DNA of 64,000 bases. Source: Dactylorhiza incarnata. Lineage: Eukaryota; Streptophyta; Magnoliopsida; Asparagales; Orchidaceae. Under the pieces are notes generated by a model that was not told the origin of the DNA, did not search any database, and saw only the letters and a list, made by a program, of their open reading frames with translations. The stretch covers positions 806,001 to 870,000 of the forward strand of contig JAWHQI010000202.1 in NCBI GenBank assembly GCA_033032865.1, given 5' to 3'. This document shows, piece after piece, positions 54,038 to 64,000 of this stretch. Position numbers and translations under genes: made by a program. Position 1 is the stretch's first letter; each line of letters starts with the position of its first letter.

Positions 54038-54745
54038 GGTCTAAAAACCTAAAACCCCAAGTTTCACCTTTTCCAGGGATTATTTAACCATGATTTCTAT
54101 TTAACATAAATGGTGTGCCAATAAGGGATTACACTACAACTACCATCTACAGGTCTCTATAAATTCTGAGAAAATTACTATCGTACAATATTGGTCTAAA
54201 AACACCAGATCTTAAGTCTAATATTAATCCAAGGAGTATTTACCTTTATTTATCATTTATTGCATTTGGTGTTCCAATAAGGGTTTACACTACAAGTGTT
54301 ATGTTAAGACTTCAATAAATTCTGGGAAAATTACTATAGCACAATATTGGTCTAAAAACACCAGATCTTAAGTCTCTTATTAATCCAAGGAGTATTTACC
54401 CTTATTTATCATTTATTACATTTGGTGTGCCAATAGGGTTTACACTACAAGTGCTATGTTAAGACTTCAATAAATTCTGGGAAAATTACTATAGCACAAT
54501 ATTGGTCTAAAAACACCAGATCTTAAGTCTCTTATTAATCCAAGGAGTATTTACCCTTTTTTATCATTTATTACATTTGGTGTGCCAATAAGGGTTTACA
54601 CTACAAGTGCTATGTTAAGACTTCAATAAATTCTGGGAAAATTACTATAGCACAATATTGGTCTAAAAACACCAGATCTTAAGTCTCTTATTAATCCAAG
54701 GAGTATTTACCTTTATTTATCATTTATTACATTCTTACTAAATGC
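54038..54745. repeat. About 156-bp tandem repeat, 4.5 units
   Basis: Units start at 54038 (diverged), 54193, 54349, 54504 and 54660 with GGTCTAAAAACACCAGATC. They lie in the segment absent from the right LTR. Confidence 0.9.
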
Positions 54746-54928
54746 ACCCCAATTTTTCCTACACCCTTAAGTCCAAAACTTCAACTTGAAGTTCAGAGAA
54801 ATCCACTCATGCACATGAGTTGAATTCTTAGCTAGAGGTGGTTGATATCATATCTGAGGCATGGACAAATCTTCAAAGCATTTGCATGAGCCAAAATCAC
54901 TAAACACACCAGATACACTTTTATACAT

Positions 54929-55505
54929 GTCTCACTAAAAAAGGTGCTGAGGGAGCTACAGAGATCCAAATGACATGAAATCAGTAGCATTTTAAAGGTA
55001 ACGTCAAGATATACAATTGTTATGTTGGTCACTTCCTCCAGAAATGATTCTAACCTAAGTGAAATCAACATGCAAGTTCTGTTACCAATTATTTATCTTA
55101 ATCAAAATACACTTATATACGTGTCTCACCAAAAATGGTGCTGAGGGAGCTACAGGGATCCAAATGACATGAAATCAGTAGCATTTTAAAGGTAACTTCA
55201 AGATCTACAATTGTTATGTTGGTCACTTCCTCCAGAAATGATCATAACCTAAATAAAATCAACATGCAAGTTCTGTTACCAATTATTTATCTTAATCAAA
55301 ATACACTTATATACATGTCTCACCAAAAATGGTGTTGAGGGAGCTACAGGGATCCAAAAGACATGAAATCAGTGGCATTTTAAAGGTAACTTCAAGATCT
55401 ACAATTGTTATGTTGGTCACTTCCTCCAGAAATGATCCTAACCTAAGTAAAATCAACATGCAAGTTCTGTACACATTATTTAACCTAACAAAATTCACTT
55501 GTGAC
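54929..55505. repeat. 194-bp tandem repeat, three units
   Basis: Units start at 54929, 55123 and 55317 with GTCTCAC.AAAAA.GGTG. A diverged fourth copy begins at about 56008. Confidence 0.9.
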
Positions 55506-57519
55506 AATTTAAATTAAATAGAAAACATAATAATTCTAGCTCTAATGACCTCCAAACTCTATGATTTGGTGGTTAGGTCACCATACATGCATGGTCAAAG
55601 TTTTAGTGACATGCAAGGTGATTCTCATCTTCAATCACATCTAAAACCTCACTAGCCCCAAATGGCTATTAGCAACCCAATTTCCTCCTAAGTCACAAAC
55701 TTCATTTTGAAGTTCAGAGAAATATCCGCATGCATTTGTGATGAAAATTTAACCAGTGTCCATACAGGACCTAAAGAAGCCCTCGCCAAAATTTGGGATC
55801 ATTAGGAGTTATATAACTCCAAATATTCAATTTATTTAATTTTCTAAGTTTTGAACAAAACTATAGAAAAATTATCTCCAAAAAATCTGATATTTAAACC
55901 TAAGCTAGGTATGAGGCACATGCATGCATGGCCAAAATATCAAGTCCATCAGATCTACCATTTGAAAGATATACACAATCTAATTTCTGATTTTAATTAT
56001 GACCAGTCTCACTAAAATGGATGATGGGGGTTCTACAGTGCTCCAAATGAGCTGAAATAAATTTCTAATTAAATTAGACATCTAGATCTACAACAGTTAT
56101 CTCTGTCACTGTTCATGAAATGGCCTCTAAGGGCCTCCAATAATTTGTACAAGATCATAAAATAAATGTGACAGATTTAATTAAACTATATAACATTTCA
56201 TTAAAAACACTATTCATCATCTTCCTTCTTGAGCCCGAAATTCCAGTTTACAGGGCTGATTTCGGCCCCTTTTTCCTGGCCACCTGGGCACCCATCGGCC
56301 GGAAACCACCACCACCTCCATCGCGGATGTGGGGGCTATGGATTCCCAGCGACACCGCCGCCGGAGGCGGCCCGTACGGCAAGTTTGAGCTTGGCCTAAA
56401 ACACCATTATATTCCGAAATTTTCCATTTTTCTCACCATGGATCGGGCTCATTTGAGCCTGATGTCTCTCCTAATGGATCTAGGATGCTAGCACAAGGGG
56501 AGAGGAGGAGAAACCGGACCTTAATGGAGCTTGACGGCGGCGGCGGCGGTGGTTGGCCATGAATCTTCTCCTCTCCGACGAGCTTGCTCAAAACTTCAAT
56601 CCTCCACCGTTTGCAGTGATCCAAGGCTTGATTTCATATGCTCTCCACCTTCTGAAGCTAATGGTGAAGTCAATTTGGGCTGAGGGTGGCTTAATTCATA
56701 GCAGCCATTAAGGTGATTTCAGCCAAGCATAGGATGCTCCTCCATGATGCCATTTGTCACCCCCACTGCTGGAATTTCAGCTGGGAATCACTTTTGGAGC
56801 TCAGTGGGAGGATTGAAAAGAGGAGAGGAGGGACAAGTGGCTTTCAATCCATGATTTCCTCCTTTGTCCTCTCTTGGATTTGGGGGAAAGTCCGAATTAG
56901 CCTCTTGCATGCCATCTACTCCTAATTTTTGAGGGCATGCAAGGTAATTAGGTCATGGGCTGCAGGTTGGGCCACCTATTGAGGCCTTAGCCCATATGGT
57001 TTGGCTTAATTGATTCAAATGCCCATTTTAGCCCAATTTTGACATATGTTGACTTTTGGGGTTGACTTAGTCAATTGGTGAGTTGACTGGTCTAATGTGT
57101 TGGTCTTGAGTCCCTTGACACCACCCAATGTTGTTTGGGTCATGGTGGTGCCCTATTTGGGCCAATTTAGCCAATATGTGTGATTTTGACCAAAATTGGG
57201 GAAAAGTTGACTTTGGTCAATTTGGTCAATTTGATGATCTCATGATGAGGCTTTTGGGTCTATTAGGTCCCCCATGATGTTCTAAGACTAGGGGTGAAGT
57301 CAATTTCAAGTTTTGGGGGTCAATTGAACCCATTGATGGAGGATTGGCTTATGTTGACCTGAGTTTAACTTTGGTTGATTTGAGTCCTATAGGAGATCAC
57401 ATGTGAGTTCATCTAACCCTATGTGTTCTAAGGTTGCAACCTAGCACAAACTCACAACACTCACCACTTGTCTCATCCTGATTGATGTTAAGAGGTCTAG
57501 AAGTTCTGAGGATGTTACA

Positions 57520-60470
57520 AATCCCAATAAACAAAAGAATAATTTTGTCCCCGAAATTCAAGTTCGGGTCTACGGGGTTCCACTTGTGGAGGTAGTATGA
57601 GGGTTGTTCAGTTATTAAACCTGACATCATTTCCAGGGGTTTATATTAACATCAAAAATCTATATACAGATTTCTAGAACATTCCCGTATTAATATCCCA
57701 AGGTGTCTACTTCTCAAATTACAGTCCATGGTATGGACATTCTAAATTATCACCTCAACTCTTCAATGTGAACGAAGCATGAAGTTTACTCAGAGGTTGA
57801 ATCTAATAAAATTCCCAGAGCTTGCCACTGATCTAAAAGATCATACATCAAAACTCATGACATTTCAACACCAATAATTCAGGAAAATAATTCCTCAAGT
57901 TGTAATCTCAAATTGTACTTGTGAAGGAAGCCTGTCCTTTAATCAAGGATTAATTCTAACAAAATTCTCCAAGTTTCCTACTGATATGAGAAGCCCATGT
58001 GCAAGTCTCTATGACAATCCAGTAACTATATTTCATGGTACAAATCTCTATGTTTAAGTCGACACATACCTCAATAATCTAGCTATAGGCATGAACTTAT
58101 TTATGATGAAAATTCAACTTATGTGCACATGTGGTCATCCTTCTTGAATCCTTCATACAGTTCAGCATCGACCAATACGTATGAGTCAATAAATCACCAA
58201 GTTCATTATACTCGTGAGATCATCACTACTATGTATAAACCATAATCCAACCTCTAAAGTTATGATTTAGTGAGAGGTCGTATTTCCCAATATCACGTAT
58301 TACTCTCTTAACCATACAACATTCTTGGGGATTATAATGACATTTGTCCTTCAATTCCCAGGCTCGTCAAGCCATGAAAAAAAAATCATAAGTACTCTCT
58401 TATTTACTTAATCCATAGGTATAATTTCAACGATCTAATATGGTGGCAGTGCTTATTTATGTCATTCAAAAGTTCATAGTTGATAACTATGATTCGTGAC
58501 TTGGTTAAACCCAAATATCGTTGGTAGCAATGATAATCAATTCCCGTGTTTATCACTCCCAAGGCATATGGATATTGGTCACGATATAATTATTCAAAAA
58601 TGAAAAGAGGAGCATGATTCTTCAATAATTGTATGTACCTTATCTTCGAACGCCCTGAAATTCAAGAAATTCCAATTATAGTTCTATCATGCAGGAATCT
58701 AATTTCAGTCCTCATAGCTCATAAAGTGATTTGTTTGTCCCCAGAAACTAGCTTGGCCATCCTATGTTTCAATCGATTCGACTGAATTCAGATATTTGAT
58801 AATCCAACGATATTGCACTGTTTGCCCCGAATATAACTGAATCATCGTCTCCGAGTTGGGGAGGGAGATCTAAGGTACCCCACTTGCATGAGGTTGTTTA
58901 CATTTGTTCACCTCTTAAGATCGCGAGGGCCTATTGTTCGTTCCATTCTTATCCGGTCCATATCCGACTTAAACCTGCGCTGAGTCCATAATTCATGTTG
59001 GTTCTCTCTTGCGCTTTTCAAGAGTTTTATTCGTCAAATCTTTAGTCGACATTAAAGTCATTAATCGTGTGTTACGGCAATTGAGTTGAGATGGTAGAGG
59101 GTATATGAATATGCTGTCGAGGCAATAATTATCACACCACCTTAACTGAGTGTAAAACTCTTTCCACAATCAGTGCTACCTCAAGCTTAGGTCTTTTAAA
59201 GTGATTTCACAATTTTCTTTTGAATTTGCAAGTGATTCACACCATGACTTGTATTGGGGAAGGCACAATCGGTCCTTAGGTTGCGTACTAAGTAGCTATC
59301 TACGACATTATGTTTAGACTTTGGAGATTCTCTCGAAGTCTTATACTGTTTTCCTTGTTCTCAAGAGTCGCATGCAAAGAACTTTCTAGGCGACCTGATC
59401 TATAACTTCAAGACTTCATTTACTATTTTCTTTGTTTACTTATCTGCATAACCTTAGAGCATTAAGGGGGTGAATAATCATTCTTGAAAGCCTCTATGTT
59501 CTTATTCCGATTGTGTATTCATATCAGTCCCGTCGTAGTAATAATAATTCTCCTTTCTTAAGACGAAGGAATTCTTCAAGGGTCTTGACTTCCAGGAAGG
59601 GTTGGTCATCAGACCGATTATGCATCCTTCAAAATCTCTTCTTAAGTCAAGTAAAGTTGAATACTTCAAGATTGCTTACGTTTTTGACGAGCATTTCCAA
59701 AACAAGGTCTAGGGAACTCGAGTTGGTATCTAACTGGCCCCAATAAACAAAAGGGATTAGCCCCTGTACACTTCGGGCTAAGATCCTGATATCATTATGA
59801 CCTATTATCCTAGGTATTCACTCACTCCTTAGGGCATACAACTCTAGACTTGGAGTTCCATCCGTGGTCCATTGATATTCCACATATTTTTAGGCCATTA
59901 AGGTTACTAATTATCGCAACCTTCTCATGATTATTCTATGGGCCATACACAAAATGGTCTTTTCTGAACTCGAATCCTTATCCAAACCCGGTGTGTGTCA
60001 CGATGATCATTTCGGTGTAACCTAGTTGTTGGTTTGGAGAATAAGTTTACGATTCTCCTACTGTCCACTAATGGTGTTCGTGCACTGAATATCTTGAGGC
60101 GGTCCTTCTCATTGGGTAGGGGGTGATGATATCACTTGATATTAGAATTAAGGACGTCGGCGTTTTAAACTTTAGGTAACTATTTTCTCAATAGACTCTT
60201 CTTTTAGTCACTTTGGGGGTCATAACGCCTTAATCCGTCTATGCCTGAGGTTGGTTTGGATTAGTGCACGCAATAAAAATCATCTTGGTGCGTCAAACTA
60301 GAAAGATATCCTAGTTGGGTTGGCCTAACTCATTGATTAATGGGCTGTTTTGTGTGATTTTTATTTACACATGGGCACATCACTGCTTCCGCTGCTAGTT
60401 TGTCCTCAAACTAACTCGAGCGGGGGTGTCCCATGGTTTGTGGACATCTTTCTCGTTGGATCGTTGTTCA
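57520..60470. other. Non-coding interior of element D
   Basis: No gag or pol motif found in either strand; the longest open frames are under 80 codons. GGGGACAAAATT (minus, about 57543-57554) precedes the 3' LTR. Might be a highly decayed polyprotein, but no conserved motif survives. Confidence 0.65.
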
Positions 60471-60472
60471 AG

Positions 60473-60480
60473 TGATACCA
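60473..60480 (-). promoter_or_regulatory. Primer binding site of element D
   Basis: Minus strand TGGTATCA followed by CTTGAACAACG, two bases from the LTR end at 60483. This orients D on the minus strand. Confidence 0.75.
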
Positions 60481-60482
60481 GT

Positions 60483-63400
60483 TGTAAGATCCCTCCCCCG
60501 CACCTGGAGAGCTTCCGGATCTTATGCCCAGAACCGCCGCCTTACGGTGACACTAACACCCGAGTTAGCTGCCTCCGCAAGACGCCGATCCTGCCGGCAG
60601 AACGATCAACAGGCCAACAAGAGGTAAGAAGGAAAAATAAAACAAAACCAAGTCCACAATCATACATTTATACAACAAAATATAAAAAGTCCATCAATGA
60701 GTACAACAAGTAAAGGAGAGGAAGGGCTTAAGCCCGGTACATATCCAAATAAAGTAAAAAAACTCTCTCACTCTACATCTATGCGGAAGCTAAACAAACT
60801 CTCAACTCTCGAACACTTGTCTTGTAGTAGAAGTAATGCGTGACATAAGCTCCTCAGGTCCTGTCTCCTCTTCTAGCTGGGGCTCCATCACCTCGGGTAC
60901 CTACGGTCACAACCGACCGTTAGTCATAAAGACTAAGCCAATTTTGTCCCCGCCTCCCCCCGCGACTCCTAGGCACCATGTGGGAGGACGAAGCGGAGGA
61001 AAAACAAGGGGTAATAGAAACAAGGCAGGTGACAAATGTCTAGACTAGTAGGGTATATATATACTAAGCAAGTAGAGGTAACAATTCTACACTAACCAGA
61101 GTAAGTATTACAGCAAATAGCAAAAGACAATGCAATATAAAGAAGCAGGTACAAGAAATAAGAGCAGCTGCGAAAGTAACCTTAACTTATATGCACACAC
61201 AAAAGCACATAAGTTAAGGGATCTGGCAAGAAGTAAACTCATCGTATAAAAGAGCCCATACAGATTGATACGATGAGGTCTCTGTTTGTGCGGGAATGTT
61301 ATGCTATGATGTGCAATGCAATGATGCAATGTTTGTATTATTATTTCATACACATGCAACTCACCCACACGACTCTGTATGTACAGACCTTTAGTTCCCA
61401 CTTTTCAGAGGTAGCTAACCTCTCGGGCACCTCCCGTCGTGGTCAAACGGTGGCAGAGGAGCGGGCGTCTCCTCACCTAGGTGGGTAAGTCACACTACCA
61501 GACCTAGGCCCTAATGTACGCTGTGATACCGGTACCCGGTACTCACGAGCTCCTGCGTAATAAACTGAATTGGCCAGGCAGGGTTTAGGGAATCCGTCCC
61601 GTCGGACGCACAGAAGACAACCTGGCCCCCATAAAGCCACTAGCACTGCCAAGTCAACGAACTGCTGTCGGTGTGACGACTAAGACAGAACCGAAGACCC
61701 ACCACATCTTATACACAAGCAACATGTATTAGCCATTTACTACCGAGCCTCCAGCTCGCAATTCTGCATCAACATTTATAAAGTAGAGTCTACCGCTCGC
61801 CAGACTATACCAGTCTTATATTTAAACTACGAGTCTACCGCTCGCTAGACTACACTAGTCTTATATTTAAACTACGAGCCTACCGCTCGCTAGACTACAC
61901 TAGTCTTATATTTAAACTACGAGCCTACCGCTCGCTAAACTACACTAGTCTTATATTTAAACTACGAGCCTACCGCTCGCTAGACTACACTAGTCTTATA
62001 TTTAAACTGCGAGCCTACCACTCGCAGGATATCCCAGTCCTACCTTATAAACCGAGCCTATCGCTCGCAGGATTATCCCAGTCCTTCCTCATAACCCGAG
62101 CCTATCGCTCGCAGGACTATCCCAGTCCTTCCTTATAACCCGAGCCTACCGCTCGCAGGACTATCCTAGTCCTTCCTTATAACCCGAGCCTACCGCTCGC
62201 AGGACTATTTCAGTCCTTCCTTATAACCCGAGCCTATCGCTCTCAGGACTATCCCAATCCTTCCTTTTAACCCGAGCCTACCGCTCGCAGGACTATCCCA
62301 GTCCTTCCTTATAACCCGAGCCTACCGCTCGCAGGACTATCCCAGTCCTTCCTTATAACCCGAGCCTATCACTCGCAGGACTATCTCAGTCCTTCCTTAG
62401 AAAATGTTCCGGTTTGGGATGGAAGTTAACTTGACATGTTCTCCTACTTAACTAGTCTTGTCTATAATTTAGTTGATCTTAGAAGCTTTAGGGTTAGCCT
62501 TGGACTTCCGGAGGGTTACCCGGTGAGGGGCTCGCAGCGGTACTGGAAAGTGTGGCGGGCTGACACCCCCGAACTTCCTCTTCCCAAGGCACTTAATCTT
62601 GTTGGTATCTACCCCTTTTTACTTGATCCCCATTATCCTCTCCAATTCCATTAAATCTATAAGATTAGTTAAACTTGGCTCTTAGGAGTGGGGGAGTTCT
62701 TTTGAACTCCAACACCACCAATTGTGACCGGGTGCTGACTCTCCTGTCGTCACATTCTAAGCTCGAGTTCCCTTCTTCACCGAGGAACTGCACACATTCA
62801 ATTAGCATTCTCAACCTTACTTGGACCCACACTCCAATTCTTCGTCATCCTTAATCCAGGGTTTGCCTTAGATATTTCTCGACTTCTCCCTTGAGTATTT
62901 ACCTTAAGATGGCTCACTCGGCTAAGGGTAGTTTTACTTCCATATAATCATTTAACACTGATGAGTTGTCTGTGGGGCCCTTGATGAGGTCTAACCTCCT
63001 TTTTATATCATTATAAATTCCTGCACTTATAGCTTTGTTAAACGCACCCCAACCCTTATTTCACATGATACCTGGGCACCCCTTCGGCCGGAAACCACCA
63101 CCACCTCCATCGCGGATGTGGGGGTTATGGATTCCCGGCGACACCGCCGCTAGAGGCGGCCCGTACGGCAAGTTTGAGCTTGGCCTAAAACACCATTATA
63201 TTCCGAAATTTTCCATTTTCTCACCATGGATCGGGCTCATTTGAGCCTGATGTCTCTCCTAATGGATCTAGGATGCTAGCACAAGGGGAGAGGAGGAGAA
63301 ACCGGACCTTAATGGAGCTTGACGGCGGCGGCGGCGGTGGTTGGCCATGAATCTTCTCCTCTCCGGCGAGCTTGCTCAAAACTTCAATCCTCCACCGTTT

Positions 63401-64000
63401 GCAGTGATCCAAGGCTCAATTTCATATGCTCTCCACCTTCTGAAGCTAATGGTGAAGTCAATTTGGGCTGAGGGTGGCTTAATTCATAGCAGCCATTAAG
63501 GTGATTTCGGCCAAGCATAGGATGCTCCTCCACGATGCCATTTGTCACCCCCACTGCTGGAATTTTGGCTGGGAATCACTGTTGGAGCTCAGTGGGAGGA
63601 TTGAAAAGAGGAGATGAGGGACAAGTGGCTTTCAATCCATGATTTCCTCCTTTGTCCTCTCTTGGATTTGGGGGAAAGTCCAAATTAGCCTCTTGCATTC
63701 CATCTCCTCCTAATTTCTGAGGGCATGTAAGGTAATTAGGTCATGGGCTGCAGGTTGGGCCACCTATTGAGGCCTTAGCCCATATGGTTTGGCTTAATTG
63801 ATTCAAATGCCCATTTTAGCCCAATTTTGACCTATGTTGACTTTTGGGGTTGACTTAGTCAATCGGTGAGTTGACTGGTCCAATGTGTTGGTCTTGAGTC
63901 CCTTGACACCACCCAATGTTGATTGGGTTATGGTGGTACCCTATTTGGGCCAATTTAGCCAATATGTGTGATTTTGACCAAAATTGGGAAAAAGTTGACT
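60483..64000 (-). mobile_element. Element D 5' LTR (partial in window)
   Basis: Roughly 98% identical to the left LTR in the stretches compared by eye, with its own copy of the hairpin array. At about 63066-63071 it jumps from the sequence matching 53666 to that matching 56283, a 2.6-kb difference. Confidence 0.88.
61745..62402. repeat. 44/45-bp paired-hairpin array (D 5' LTR)
   Basis: Same architecture as 52323-53001, with units at 61831, 61876, 61921, 61966 (45 bp), 62011 and about eight of 44 bp. Several loop bases differ (ATCCT, ATTTC, ATCTC) while the stem mostly holds. Confidence 0.93.

Larger units (their letters stand above)
51062..57519 (-). mobile_element. Element D 3' LTR, 6458 bp
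   Basis: Minus strand TGTAACATCCTCAG...GATCTTACA. Contains three tandem arrays (52323-53001, 54038-54745, 54929-55505) and a GGC-triplet run near 56535. Open frames such as 56168-56491 and 50852-51514 (which crosses the C/D junction) are not conserved proteins. Compared with the right LTR, 53667-56282 is extra. Confidence 0.85.
51062..64000 (-). mobile_element. LARD-like giant-LTR retrotransposon D (continues past window)
   Basis: The left LTR 51062-57519 and the right LTR from 60483 share the TGTAAGATC edge. The interior, about 2.96 kb, is non-coding. A primer site lies next to the right LTR. Long LTRs plus a non-coding interior match the definition of LARDs. GGGGACAAAATT before the 3' LTR is characteristic of gypsy elements. 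Inserted in the 5' LTR of C; the predicted target duplication is CTGAG (51057-51061). Confidence 0.85.

Noticed and set aside
56168..56625. Short ORFs near the GGC triplet run, repeated at 63035-63412
   Set aside because: Non-conserved frames inside the D LTR; duplication is explained by the two LTRs.

Overview
This window is nuclear DNA of a flowering plant and consists almost entirely of nested transposable elements. I found no intact host gene. The evidence for a plant is the mix of elements: SIRE/Maximus-type Ty1-copia, a chromodomain Ty3-gypsy (chromovirus), a LARD-like giant-LTR element, a Helitron, CACTA and Tourist/Harbinger DNA transposons, foldback MITEs and an interstitial CCCTAAA (plant telomere-type) tract. 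The species cannot be named from the sequence.

Layout. 1-2195: part of a minus-oriented LTR (element F) that carries seven 157-bp tandem repeats. 2193-3765: a truncated copia element A (gag fragment, primer site, LTR), which itself sits in a Helitron RepHel gene whose remainder runs 3766-6561. 6562-12203: Helitron-like debris, minisatellites, GCGAAGC hairpins, a tRNA-derived SINE candidate and duplications. 12204-14064: a Harbinger-like element with a broken Myb/SANT-like gene. 14344-16904: a Tourist-like MITE (TSD TTA) split by a CACTA element (TSD TTC), which contains a 129-bp near-perfect palindrome. 19514-21303, 29875-30507 and 40925 onward: fragments of a degraded LTR (E), a distant relative of element D. 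E is interrupted twice: by a rearranged chromovirus (21304-29869, TSD CTACA) and by a complete SIRE-like copia element B (30508-40919). 41891-51061: a second SIRE-like element C, broken in several frames. C's 5' LTR is cut at 51061 by element D (51062 to beyond the window), which has 6.5-kb LTRs and a non-coding interior.

The most unusual signal is structural. Every LTR family here carries its own set of short inverted repeats. Copia elements A, B and C, with unrelated motifs, each pack CpG-rich interrupted palindromes into U3 upstream of a TATA box. B and C repeat the same motif in their non-coding internal intervals. Between TATA and primer site, B and C share a stem with a swapped apical helix, next to an array of tandem hairpins. 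In C about 15 units keep constant linkers while the stem sequence changes from unit to unit. Element D's LTR has a 44/45-bp array of paired hairpins with a compensatory stem change. Element F's 157-bp unit also holds two hairpins. In B and C the leader features lie where retroviral packaging and dimerisation signals lie; that function is inference.

In B the genes would act as a retrotransposon: gag (38022-39551), a full-length protease-integrase-RT-RNase H ORF (34255-37467) and two extra downstream ORFs in the env-like position (31928-33800). Its LTRs are about 98% identical by eye, so it is young. A, C, the chromovirus and the Helitron are all broken.
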